Origin: JBASRP01 sp044866075
GTDB lineage: Bacteria > Actinomycetota > AC-67
Reading direction: 5' to 3'
Assembly (NCBI GenBank): GCA_044866075.1
Contig: JBIOTQ010000061.1
Location: 1-46,709, forward strand
Length of the DNA: 46,709 nucleotides
Position numbers and translations under genes: made by a program. Shown one piece after another: positions 40,203 to 46,709 of this stretch (position 1 is its first letter; the number at the start of each line of letters is the position of its first letter). Below the pieces are notes generated by a model that worked only from the letters and a program-made list of their open reading frames with translations, searched no databases and was not told the origin of the DNA.

Positions 40203-40967
40203 CTACAGGAATGCGCGCGCGACGTCGAGGGCGGCCTCGGCGAGCTCGCCCTCCGCTTTCAGAGTGGTGGCGTCGGCTCGTTTCATGCGCTGAACACCGA
40301 CGCGGCAGAATTCCTGCGCTTCGCCGGTGATGTGGCTGTCCGCGTCCTCCGGTCCGAACCTCCACGTCTCGCCGTCGAACGTGAGGTCGACCCTCATCTC
40401 ACCCGGCGGCTGCTCCCGCTGGGCGTGGCGGAATGCGTAAGGCAGCGCGCGGATGATCAGGAAGGCGACATCCTTCAAACGCGGCGTGAAGTTCAACTCG
40501 GCTCCCACCGCCGCCCGCACGTCGAGGCCGTGGGCCCAGGTCTCCATCAACCTGGCCGAGACGAAACTGCGCGCCGACATGCCGAGACCCCAGGGGATGC
40601 GCTCTTTCGGATCCTTGGCGGCGAGGACCTCGCGCGACCGCGCCGCGCCGCGAACCCACCACTCGAGCACTTCAGGGCCGGCCATCTTGCGGCCTTTCTC
40701 GCACCCCGATTCGGTGAACGCCTCCGGCGACGGAAACGAAAGAGCTTCTTTGTTCAGCTGACGTTGACCGCCCGTCATCGTGTCGTGGGCGATCTCCTCG
40801 GTGTCGGCGAGGTGGGAGACCTGATCACGCACGTCCCAACCGACAGCGGGCGTGGGCATCAACCACTCGTCCTCGTCGAGCGTCCGTAGCAGACGCTCGA
40901 GGTCGTGCTGCTCCGCACGGAGCATCTCAACGGCCTCACGCATGACGTCCGCGATTGTCGCTTGCAC
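40203..40967 (-). CDS. TIGR03084-family protein (DinB/maleylpyruvate-isomerase fold)
   Basis: 254 residues. The N-terminal four-helix bundle (about 5-160) is the mycothiol-dependent maleylpyruvate isomerase/DinB fold, with WDVRDQVSHLADTEE and RLMETWAHGLDVRAAV holding the His residues of the usual metal triad. The C-terminal domain (about 180-254) is the sterol-carrier-like part of the TIGR03084 group. The family is common in actinobacteria and its reaction is unknown. First gene of an operon with mtnB and the cupin. Confidence 0.85.
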   Translation of the reverse strand: MQATIADVMREAVEMLRAEQHDLERLLRTLDEDEWLMPTPAVGWDVRDQVSHLADTEEIAHDTMTGGQRQLNKEALSFPSPEAFTESGCEKGRKMAGPEVLEWWVRGAARSREVLAAKDPKERIPWGLGMSARSFVSARLMETWAHGLDVRAAVGAELNFTPRLKDVAFLIIRALPYAFRHAQREQPPGEMRVDLTFDGETWRFGPEDADSHITGEAQEFCRVGVQRMKRADATTLKAEGELAEAALDVARAFL

Positions 40968-41097
40968 GGGAGGTTCCCGACAACCCCGCGGCGCCGAAAC
41001 GCCGCAACCGGGCGCGCGTACTAGATACGAGTGCAGTACCCGGCAAGCGCGCGTAGCCGGGCCGCGAATCGTTCACCCTCGTAGAAAGGAAGTAGTC
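40968..41097. other. Divergent intergenic region
   Basis: 130 bases between the mtnB operon and the exported-protein gene. It holds CCCGGC/GCCGGG arms (about 41039-41061) in the leader of the latter, and a GAAAGGAAG site before its ATG. No clear promoter boxes beyond TACTAGATA. Confidence 0.4.
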
Positions 41098-41754
41098 ATG
41101 CGCAAGAACAAGAGATCCTTCTGGCCGATGATGTTGTTGATGATCGTCGCGATCGCATCGGGCACTGCGGGCGCCGGAACGTCGGGGGATGCGAAAGCTT
41201 CCTCGATGACGATTGAGCCCGGTCTGACGAAGGTTTCCATCCCGGCTAGCGTCGGTGTTCCCGCGCCTCTGCCGGCGCCTCTGCCGATCACCGGCTTGCC
41301 GAAGCCGACCCTTATCAAGCCGAGGGTCGACTACGTGAGTTGCACGGCCCAGAAGCCGTCGACGACGGGGACCGCGTCCGCGGCCAGTTGTGGCGGCGGC
41401 GGGTCTTCGGGAGTCACCTACTGGTGGCAAGGCAGCTTCTGGGTCGGGAGCCGGGCGGGAACGTGGTACGAGTTCGTCCAGGAGTTCGAGTGGCATGTGG
41501 AGGGCGCTACCATCACGTCGATCTCGGTGAACCTGTGTTACAGCCGGAGTGGATCCTGGCACTACCACGGGTGCGGGGGACCAAACGGCGAGCACGACGG
41601 ATCACCGCTCATCGTGCAACGCAGTTCGTCGACGGTACGGGTCCTCGCCGAGTGGGACTACCACTTCCACCGGACGAACGACTACCAGTCGCCCAACACC
41701 GATATTAGGTTCGGTGCCGACGGCTCCATCGTGGGGACGGTGTGGTACCAGTGA
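41098..41754 (+). CDS. Exported Cys-containing protein, unknown
   Basis: 218 residues. A signal peptide (MRKNKRSFWPMMLLMIVAIASGTAGA) and a Pro-rich linker (about 45-70) precede a compact domain with four Cys (SCTAQ, ASCGG, NLCYS, HGCGG), many Trp, Tyr and His (YWWQGSFWVG, WHYHGCGG, EWDYHFHRTND), and a repeated strand-like pattern. No family recognised. GTG of the next gene overlaps its stop (GTGA), so both are co-translated. Confidence 0.7.
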   Translation: MRKNKRSFWPMMLLMIVAIASGTAGAGTSGDAKASSMTIEPGLTKVSIPASVGVPAPLPAPLPITGLPKPTLIKPRVDYVSCTAQKPSTTGTASAASCGGGGSSGVTYWWQGSFWVGSRAGTWYEFVQEFEWHVEGATITSISVNLCYSRSGSWHYHGCGGPNGEHDGSPLIVQRSSSTVRVLAEWDYHFHRTNDYQSPNTDIRFGADGSIVGTVWYQ

Positions 41755-42011
41755 GCAGCGGCGGCGCAAAGTCGCGTGAGGACGTGGGATCGACGCTTTT
41801 GGCGATCGACGAAGCTGCGGCCTTCCTGTTCGCTCTCGTCTCCTTCGCCGTGGGGACACTCTCGGGGGAGATCGTTCTCCCGTTTGGGTTCCTGGCCCTC
41901 ACCGTGGGCTGGATCCTGATCCTGACCCGGCGAGCAACGCCGGTCCGTGTGCTGGCGGGGCTCGGGCTGTCGGCGGCGTGTCTCCTGATGGGGATCGGCC
42001 CGTCGTTCTGA
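41751..42011 (+). CDS. Small membrane protein, unknown
   Basis: 86 residues from GTG 41751, which overlaps the previous stop. Hydrophobic segments at about 20-40, 43-60 and 66-84 (LLAIDEAAAFLFALVSFAVG, LPFGFLALTVGWILILT, LAGLGLSAACLLMGIG) make three helices. It would accompany the exported protein. No family recognised. Confidence 0.6.
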   Translation: MSSGGAKSREDVGSTLLAIDEAAAFLFALVSFAVGTLSGEIVLPFGFLALTVGWILILTRRATPVRVLAGLGLSAACLLMGIGPSF

Positions 42012-42024
42012 GTTAGGCAGAATG

Positions 42025-42052
42025 GATGAGGGGGGCCCTCGCCCCCCTCATC
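42025..42052 (+). terminator. Rho-independent terminator
   Basis: GATGAGGGGGG (42025-42035) pairs perfectly with CCCCCCTCATC (42042-42052) around CCCTCG and is followed by TTTATTC. Confidence 0.88.
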
Positions 42053-42418
42053 TTTATTCGGTGCGTGAGTCGCTCGAGATTTCTGCGAAACGCTCCGGCC
42101 GGTCACGCGTACTCCAGTCAGAACCCTCTCAAGGGACGTGAGTAATGGGGACCGGCACTTGGGAGGTGGCGTCGGCTTCGGCGTCGCCTCCCCACTCGAG
42201 CAAGTTCGGCGGCGAGGCCGCCGCCCCTCACGGCTGCCTCACGGGAGCCGGTCCCCGGGCGGCGGCGCTCGCCGCGCCCAGCCGCTCCGACCGATTCGGA
42301 ATCATTCGAGCGTTTCTCGGCGAAGGTCTCGACCGGTTGACGAGCGCGTCAGAAGGAACGCGTCGCGAGGAGGCGAAGCCAGGCCTAGCTTCGTTGCGCG
42401 ACCGGGGGGTCGCTCGCG
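42053..42418. other. 366-base stretch without a convincing gene
   Basis: Between the terminator and the ECF sigma gene. A 94-codon frame (42145-42429) is open but has weak codon bias and no recognisable content. The main feature is a nested set of hairpins at 42147-42256. Confidence 0.5.
42147..42256 (+). ncRNA. Candidate structured RNA or leader of ECF sigma gene
   Basis: GGGGACCGGC (42147-42156) pairs perfectly with GCCGGTCCCC (42247-42256), closing about 90 bases that hold two further hairpins: GGGAGGTGGCG (42161-42171) with CGTCGCCTCCC (42182-42192, two G-U pairs) and CGGCGG (42207-42212) with CCGCCG (42218-42223). A third short stem, CGGCT (42231-42235) with AGCCG (42246-42250), competes with the closing stem. 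It matches no riboswitch class I know. Confidence 0.3.
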
Positions 42419-43468
42419 ATGGAACATGAGAATCGGATGCGCCGCGACGCGGCGTTCGCGCGCTGGTACACGCTCCACCACGACCGGATCCGGTCCCTTT
42501 GCGCGCGGATCCTCCGAGACGAGGCCGCCGGGGAGGACCTCGCTCAAGAGACGTTGCTGCGGGCGTGGACGCGCCGGGACTCGATCCGGGACGAAGACGT
42601 TGGGGCATGGCTGTCGGTCGTCGCTCGCAACGCGTGCGTGTCCTACCTCCGCAAGAATCAAAGGGCGATCCCGGTCGGGGTCGTGCCGGAGCTGCCCGAT
42701 GCGGCCGCCGACCCGTCGCTGATCCTCGAGAAGAAGGAAGCTCGCAAGGCCGTACGCCGCGCGCTCAACGAGGTCGGCGAACGCAATCGTAGAGCCCTCT
42801 ACCTGCGGGAGGTCGAAGAGGTCGGCGCCGATGAGCTGGGCTCCGAGCTGGGCCTTACGGCCGGAGGCACGCGGGCCCTGTTGTTCCGCGCGCGGGCCGT
42901 GATGCGCGAACGGCTCGCGGCTGCCGGTCAAGGCCTCGGCGCGTGGCTGGTCGGGGCGCGCGTCAAGATCGGCGGCGCTTACCGCCGCGCGCGGGCGTCG
43001 GTGGCCGGACCGGACGCGTCACCGCTGTTGCAGGCGGGAATTAACCTCGCCCTCGCGACCGGGCTCGCCGTCTCATCGATCGCAGGATTCGACATGTTGG
43101 ATCCGACCTCCCGAGCGCCACGGCCTCTCATCGCGTCCGTCGGCTTCAATCCGTCGACGGGAGTCACGCTCGACCACGCGACCGCCGCCACCACGCAGCC
43201 GGAAAAGTCGGCGGCGACGCAGGTGTCGAAACGGACTCTCGAGGTTCGCCCCGGCGATGCGACGTCGGTGCGCCCAGACTTCCGCTACGACAAGAAGACC
43301 CGAGACCATTTCTTCGGGATCTTCGTCGACACCCCGTTCGGTACCCAATGCGTCTGCACATCCGGCCGTCCCCAAGGCGAGGGCCACAGCATCGTGTCGG
43401 ACGAGATCCTCGAGCCCACGCTCGAGAAACTCTGTGAATCGTCGATGGGCTACTGCCAGTCCGGATAG
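42419..43468 (+). CDS. ECF sigma factor fused to a membrane helix and outer Cys domain
   Basis: 349 residues, far longer than the usual 170-200. Sigma-2 is about 12-80 (RIRSLCARILRDEAAGEDLAQETLLRAW, WLSVVARNACVSYLRKNQR) and sigma-4 about 108-165 (VGERNRRALYLREVEEVGADELGSELGL). Then comes a basic linker, a hydrophobic stretch at about 202-223 (LLQAGINLALATGLAVSSIAGF), and a 125-residue C-terminal part with Cys at 311, 313, 339 and 346, which would be outside the cell. So the sigma factor may be its own membrane sensor, without a separate anti-sigma factor. The 82-residue exported peptide gene starts 11 bases later. The sigma-4 motif is clear but slightly degenerate. Confidence 0.85.
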   Translation: MEHENRMRRDAAFARWYTLHHDRIRSLCARILRDEAAGEDLAQETLLRAWTRRDSIRDEDVGAWLSVVARNACVSYLRKNQRAIPVGVVPELPDAAADPSLILEKKEARKAVRRALNEVGERNRRALYLREVEEVGADELGSELGLTAGGTRALLFRARAVMRERLAAAGQGLGAWLVGARVKIGGAYRRARASVAGPDASPLLQAGINLALATGLAVSSIAGFDMLDPTSRAPRPLIASVGFNPSTGVTLDHATAATTQPEKSAATQVSKRTLEVRPGDATSVRPDFRYDKKTRDHFFGIFVDTPFGTQCVCTSGRPQGEGHSIVSDEILEPTLEKLCESSMGYCQSG

Positions 43469-43479
43469 GAGGGTGAACT

Positions 43480-43728
43480 ATGGTCCGCAGGAAAGCTCGG
43501 ATCCTGCTCGGTGTTGTTTTCCTGATCGCGGTCCTGCTGTCGTCGGGCGGGGCCCGAGCCTGGGACTGGCGATGCGAGGACAACGACCCCAACCCCAGCA
43601 ACTCCTACGAGCCTCAGCAGAACTCCAAGCTCGTCTCGGTGTACACGGTGAGAAACGCCCAGGGCCGCAGGGTGATCGTCCAGTGCTACTACCTACCGAC
43701 GGAGCAGAGGCCGCCCGACCACGGTTAG
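43480..43728 (+). CDS. Small exported Cys-containing peptide, unknown
   Basis: 82 residues with a clear signal peptide (MVRRKARILLGVVFLIAVLLSSGGARA, cut near 27) and a mature part of about 55 residues, Asn/Pro/Gln-rich with two Cys (WRCED, VQCYY). GAGGG precedes the ATG. It follows the sigma-fusion gene by 11 bases, so the same transcript is likely; the short exported product may be what the outer domain of the sigma fusion monitors, which is inference. Confidence 0.7.
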   Translation: MVRRKARILLGVVFLIAVLLSSGGARAWDWRCEDNDPNPSNSYEPQQNSKLVSVYTVRNAQGRRVIVQCYYLPTEQRPPDHG

Positions 43729-43737
43729 TTGTCCAGT

Positions 43738-43766
43738 TTGAACCGAAGCTAGCCCGGATATACCCT
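43738..43766 (+). promoter_or_regulatory. Probable etfBA promoter
   Basis: TTGAAC (43738-43743), a 17-base spacer and TACCCT (43761-43766), about 30 bases before the etfB ATG. TATACC (43759-43764) is an overlapping alternative -10 box with shorter spacing. Confidence 0.45.
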
Positions 43767-43797
43767 GCCTGGCGTTTCCCTCCAGGAAAGGGTTTCC

Positions 43798-44568
43798 ATG
43801 AACGTCGTCGTCTGCGTGAAGCAGATCCCCGACCCCAACAACCCGTATCAGCTCGAGAACAACCGGCTGAAGAGGAGCGGGGTTCAGAACGTCCTCGATC
43901 CCGGTGACGAGTACGGCGTCGAGGCGGCTCTCAAGCTCACCGAACAAGCCGGCGGCGAGGTCACCGTCGTGTCGATGGGCCCGGCCTCCGCGATGGAGGC
44001 GATCCGCAAGGCGCTGTCGATGGGCGCGGCGAAGGGTGTCCTCGTGACCGACGACGGCGCGCTGCCGGGCGCGGACGCGCTCGCGACCGCGCGCGTGCTG
44101 GCGGCGGCGATCAAGAAGGCCGGGGAGTTCGACCTGGTGATCGCGGGCGTCGAGTCGACGGACGGCTCGGCCGGCATCGTGCCGGGCATGCTCGCGGAGC
44201 TACTCGGCGTGCCGCAGGTGACGTTCGCGAAGCACGTGGAGCTGAAGGACTCGACCCTGCACGTGCAGCGCCAGACCGTGAAGGGCTACGACACGGTCGA
44301 GTGCCCGTTGCCCGCGGTGCTGAGCGTGACCGCCGGCGTGTTCGAGCCGCGCTACCCGACCTTCAAGGGGATCATGCAAGCGAAGTCGAAGCCGGTGGAT
44401 CAGCTGACCGTCGCCGACCTGGGTCTATCGGGCGACGACGCGAAGGCGTCGCAGGAGGTCGAGAAGGTCGAGCCCGCGCCCGCGCGCGGCGCCGGTGAAA
44501 AGTTCGAAGACGACGGCGAAGGTGCCGCGAAGATCGCCGACTTCTTGAAGAACGCGAAGGTGATCTGA
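43798..44568 (+). CDS. etfB: Electron transfer flavoprotein beta subunit
   Basis: 256 residues of EtfB. VCVKQIPDPNN starts the AMP/FAD-linked Rossmann-like fold; VLDPGDEYGVEAAL, GVESTDGSAGIVPGMLAELLGVPQ and the later VTAGVFEPRYPTFKGIMQAKSK are family marks. With EtfA it carries electrons from acyl-CoA and related dehydrogenases to the quinone pool. GGAAAGGG precedes the ATG. The stop overlaps etfA by one base (TGATG). No ETF-quinone oxidoreductase or fixCX gene is adjacent, so it looks like the housekeeping rather than bifurcating type. Confidence 0.96.
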   Translation: MNVVVCVKQIPDPNNPYQLENNRLKRSGVQNVLDPGDEYGVEAALKLTEQAGGEVTVVSMGPASAMEAIRKALSMGAAKGVLVTDDGALPGADALATARVLAAAIKKAGEFDLVIAGVESTDGSAGIVPGMLAELLGVPQVTFAKHVELKDSTLHVQRQTVKGYDTVECPLPAVLSVTAGVFEPRYPTFKGIMQAKSKPVDQLTVADLGLSGDDAKASQEVEKVEPAPARGAGEKFEDDGEGAAKIADFLKNAKVI

Positions 44569-45527
44569 TGGCGAAGCTCTGGGTGTACGCGGAGGTAGGG
44601 TCCGACGGCGTCGACAAGACGGCGCTCGAGGTTCTGACGAAGGCGCGCGAGCTGGACCCCGAGGTCGAGTCGGTCGTGCTCGGGCCGGGCGCGACCGAGG
44701 CGGCGAAGACCCTCGGCGAGCACGGCGCGAAGACCGTCTACGCGAGCGACGACGCCGTTTTCGGAGACTTCATCGCGCAGCCGGCCGCCGAAGCGCTGGC
44801 GTCGTTGATCCAGGAGCACAAGCCGTCGGCCGTGCTGTTCGGTTTCAGCTACGACTCGCGCGACGTTGCGGGGCGCGTGGCGGCGAAGCTCGGCTCCACG
44901 ATCATGAGCAACGCGACCGACGTACTCGGTCCGGACAAGGCGCAGACCGCGATCTTCGGCGGCGCGCAGATCGTCGACGTCGCGCTGCAAGGGAACGAGC
45001 CGAAGCTGATCCTCGTCCGTCCTAAGTCGTACGAGGCGTCGCCGTCGGGCGGCACAGCGAACGTGGTTCCGGTGAACGCGACGATCGGCGACGACGCGAA
45101 GAAGGCGAAGCGCATCGAGCGGCACGAAGAGGAAACCTCGGGGCCGAAGCTCGAGGACGCGCCGGTCATCGTCTCCGGCGGGCGGGGTCTGCAGGACCCG
45201 TCGAACTTCAAGCTCCTCGACGAGCTGGCCGCCGCGATCGGCAACGCGGCGGTCGGAGCGACGCGCGCCGTCGTGGACGCGGGCTGGGTGCCGTACGCGA
45301 TGCAGATCGGTCAGACGGGGAAGACCGTGAAGCCGAAGGTGTACCTGGCGATCGGCATCTCGGGCGCGACGCAGCACATCGTGGGCATGAAGTCCTCGGA
45401 CCGCATCGTCGCAGTCAACAAAGACCCGGACGCGCCGATCTTCTCGCTGGCGGACCTGGGAATCGTGGGTGACGCACTAAAAGTCGTGCCGAAGCTCACC
45501 GAGGAAGTGAAGTCGCGCAAGGGCTAA
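44568..45527 (+). CDS. etfA: Electron transfer flavoprotein alpha subunit
   Basis: 319 residues of EtfA. The N-terminal half contains the HGAKTVYASDD/ FGFSYDSRDVAGRVAAKLG segments; the C-terminal FAD domain has VSGGRGLQDPSNFKLLDELA, GATRAVVDAGWVPYAMQIGQTGKTVKPKVYLAIGISGA and VAVNKDPDAPIF. Forms a heterodimer with EtfB. Confidence 0.97.
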   Translation: MAKLWVYAEVGSDGVDKTALEVLTKARELDPEVESVVLGPGATEAAKTLGEHGAKTVYASDDAVFGDFIAQPAAEALASLIQEHKPSAVLFGFSYDSRDVAGRVAAKLGSTIMSNATDVLGPDKAQTAIFGGAQIVDVALQGNEPKLILVRPKSYEASPSGGTANVVPVNATIGDDAKKAKRIERHEEETSGPKLEDAPVIVSGGRGLQDPSNFKLLDELAAAIGNAAVGATRAVVDAGWVPYAMQIGQTGKTVKPKVYLAIGISGATQHIVGMKSSDRIVAVNKDPDAPIFSLADLGIVGDALKVVPKLTEEVKSRKG

Positions 45528-45549
45528 ACCGGCCAGTGCTTGCCCTGCT

Positions 45550-45580
45550 TTGTCACAGCTACGCCGTTCCGTCGTAGCCT
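45550..45580 (+). promoter_or_regulatory. Probable promoter of the regulator gene, leaderless
   Basis: TTGTCA (45550-45555), a 19-base spacer and TAGCCT (45575-45580), which ends 6 bases before the ATG at 45587. Confidence 0.45.
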
Positions 45581-45586
45581 GTAGCG

Positions 45587-46709
45587 ATGGATCCCTGTCC
45601 GGTCCTCGTCGGCCGTCAACAGGAGATGACGGCGCTACGTCAACTGCTCGCTGCGGGCGGTGGCGTCGCGGTGATCTCCGGCGAAGCCGGGATCGGTAAG
45701 TCGCGGCTTGTTCGTGAGTTCGCGGCCGAGGCGGCGCAGCGCGGGCGCGTTGTGTTGTGGGGGCGGCCCGAAGAAGTCGCTCAGCCGGGACCGTACGCCT
45801 TGATCGTCGACCTTCTCGAATCCATCGTCGAGCACGGCGGACCCGAGGTGAAACGCGAAGCCCGCGCTCTCGAGATGCAGCTGTTACGTCCTTCCGGCGT
45901 GGATGAAGAACGCCCTCCGCCGGCGGCGCGCTCTGTCGCAGCGGAGATTCGCGGACTCGTTGCCCGGGTCACCAAGTTTCCTCTGATAATGCTCGAGGAC
46001 TTGCATTGGGCCGATGAGGTCTCTCACTCGGTCGCATTGCACATCTCCCGAGCGGCGAGCGACGACGGCGCGTTGGTTGTCATGACGTTGCGGACAGAGG
46101 GAGCGGTGTCAGAAGCTTCACTATCGCGACTCACAGATGCTTTATTGCGCGATCGGCTTTCCGAGACTATTGCGCTTGCGCCCTTGGCGGAGCGCGAAAT
46201 TGCCGAGATGCTCGAGTTCCTCTGGCACCGGCCGCCTCGTCGCGAGGAACTTGGTGAATTGTCTCAACTCGCTGAGGGCGTGCCCTTCTTTATCGAAGAG
46301 CTGGCAGGACTCGGGAGCGATGGCCGGGGCGCTCACGTACCGCGCTCGATTGAGGACTCTGTCAACTCAAAGCTCGGAAACTTGCAAGTCGAAGGGATTG
46401 GGGTCGTAAAAGTTGCGAGTCTGCTCACTGGTCCGGTGGATCCAGCCGTACTGGCTATGGCTTGCGAGGTCTCCGGGCAATCGATTGCGGTCCATTTGTC
46501 GAGTGCTGCGCGCCTCGGATTCTTCGCAGATCTCGATGGTCGCCTGGTCTTTCGACACGCCCTAGTTCGGGATGCAGTGGCTGCCGGCCTCGTGTCGATT
46601 GAGGCGAGGGCGATGCATTCGCGAATCGCCCATGCCATAGAGAATGTGCATGCCGGCGAACTCGATCCCTTCGCTTTCGAACTGGCAAATCACTACCACC
46701 AGGCAGGGG
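45587..46709 (+). CDS. AAA ATPase of LuxR/MalT-like regulators, truncated by right edge
   Basis: The first 374 residues of a longer protein. VGRQQEM starts the AAA_16 module, Walker A is SGEAGIGKSRL (about 31-41) and Walker B IMLEDLHWADE (about 137-147), followed by the LAPLAEREIAEML, LAEGVPFFIEEL and VFRHALVRDAV motifs of the STAND ATPases that regulate as large LuxR-family activators or adenylate-cyclase-linked proteins. The effector C-terminus lies outside the window. From about 45960 on, the DNA becomes clearly less GC-rich, with T- and A-ending codons more frequent than in the neighbours, a sign of recent transfer or recombination. Confidence 0.88.
   Translation, partial: MDPCPVLVGRQQEMTALRQLLAAGGGVAVISGEAGIGKSRLVREFAAEAAQRGRVVLWGRPEEVAQPGPYALIVDLLESIVEHGGPEVKREARALEMQLLRPSGVDEERPPPAARSVAAEIRGLVARVTKFPLIMLEDLHWADEVSHSVALHISRAASDDGALVVMTLRTEGAVSEASLSRLTDALLRDRLSETIALAPLAEREIAEMLEFLWHRPPRREELGELSQLAEGVPFFIEELAGLGSDGRGAHVPRSIEDSVNSKLGNLQVEGIGVVKVASLLTGPVDPAVLAMACEVSGQSIAVHLSSAARLGFFADLDGRLVFRHALVRDAVAAGLVSIEARAMHSRIAHAIENVHAGELDPFAFELANHYHQAG

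Noticed and set aside
42147..42256. Assignment of the hairpin cluster to a known riboswitch (cobalamin, c-di-AMP, SAM)
   Set aside because: The conserved boxes of those classes, as I know them, are absent; only the nested stems remain.
42145..42429. 94-codon frame before the sigma-fusion gene
   Set aside because: Third positions are noticeably less GC-rich than in the real genes, composition is Ala/Ser/Arg low-complexity, and it coincides with the hairpin region; a short peptide cannot be excluded but is not supported.
1..46709. tRNA, rRNA, CRISPR arrays, insertion sequences, phage or integrase genes
   Set aside because: Read through for cloverleaf and T-loop patterns, repeated spacer arrays, and transposase motifs; none was seen.

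Overview
The window is about 47 kb of GC-rich chromosomal DNA that reads as ordinary, densely coding bacterial backbone. It most likely comes from an uncultured, deep-branching member of the Actinomycetota. Evidence: a stand-alone GroEL with a Gly/Met-rich tail under CIRCE control, a CysO-like sulfur carrier coupled to threonine synthase, an RskA-type anti-sigma factor, a TIGR03084/mycothiol-isomerase-fold protein, a MiaE-like ferritin-fold protein, and many start codons lying 6-10 bases behind a TAnnnT -10 box (leaderless transcripts). I see no rRNA, tRNA, CRISPR array, transposase or integrase. The last kilobase is visibly less GC-rich.

Layout. 1-657: a HAD phosphatase running off the left edge, where the first 78 bases are an exact inverted copy of 145-222 (probable assembly fold-back). 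721-5807: thrC-cysO, a small membrane protein, an Rrf2 regulator, a 30-residue Lys/Arg/Ala peptide gene with its own promoter and terminator, a LysE-type exporter, and groEL behind two overlapping CIRCE operators. 5869-9729: an envelope-stress-like PspC block (two membrane proteins, divergent PspC-histidine kinase and NarL-type regulator) and a small cyclic-nucleotide-binding-fold protein. 9793-17579 (minus strand): a complete caa3-type cytochrome oxidase locus, comprising a fused heme A synthase/heme O synthase, subunits II-c, I, III and IV, CtaG, and a membrane protein with two cupredoxin domains. 17657-22772: prenyl diphosphate synthase, LarE, a NIL-domain protein, a zinc-ribbon/PH-like/membrane protein, an NadR-like P-loop protein and an M15 lipoprotein.

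22780-28937: an esterase, then the nitrogen-sensing operon amtB-glnK-glnD, then a sirtuin. 28938-36305: a secreted unknown protein, a MoxR-type AAA ATPase with its VWA partner, a divergent alpha/beta hydrolase sharing a 20-bp two-way promoter, an EnvC-like M23 peptidase and a MiaE-like ferritin-fold protein. 36383-40967: an ECF sigma/RskA pair, a c-heme lipoprotein, an orphan Leu/Ile/Val-type binding protein, and a TIGR03084-mtnB-cupin operon. 41098-43728: a group of exported or membrane unknowns around an ECF sigma factor that carries its own transmembrane segment and Cys-containing outer domain. 43798-45527: etfBA. 45587-end: a truncated AAA/LuxR-type regulator.

The functional picture is an aerobic heterotroph with caa3 respiration, ETF-linked oxidation, PII-controlled ammonium uptake and several envelope-sensing systems. 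The least-explained elements are the 30-residue basic peptide gene, the sigma factor fused to a membrane/outer domain with exported companions, the twin-cupredoxin protein, and the symmetric leaderless promoter at 33507-33526.
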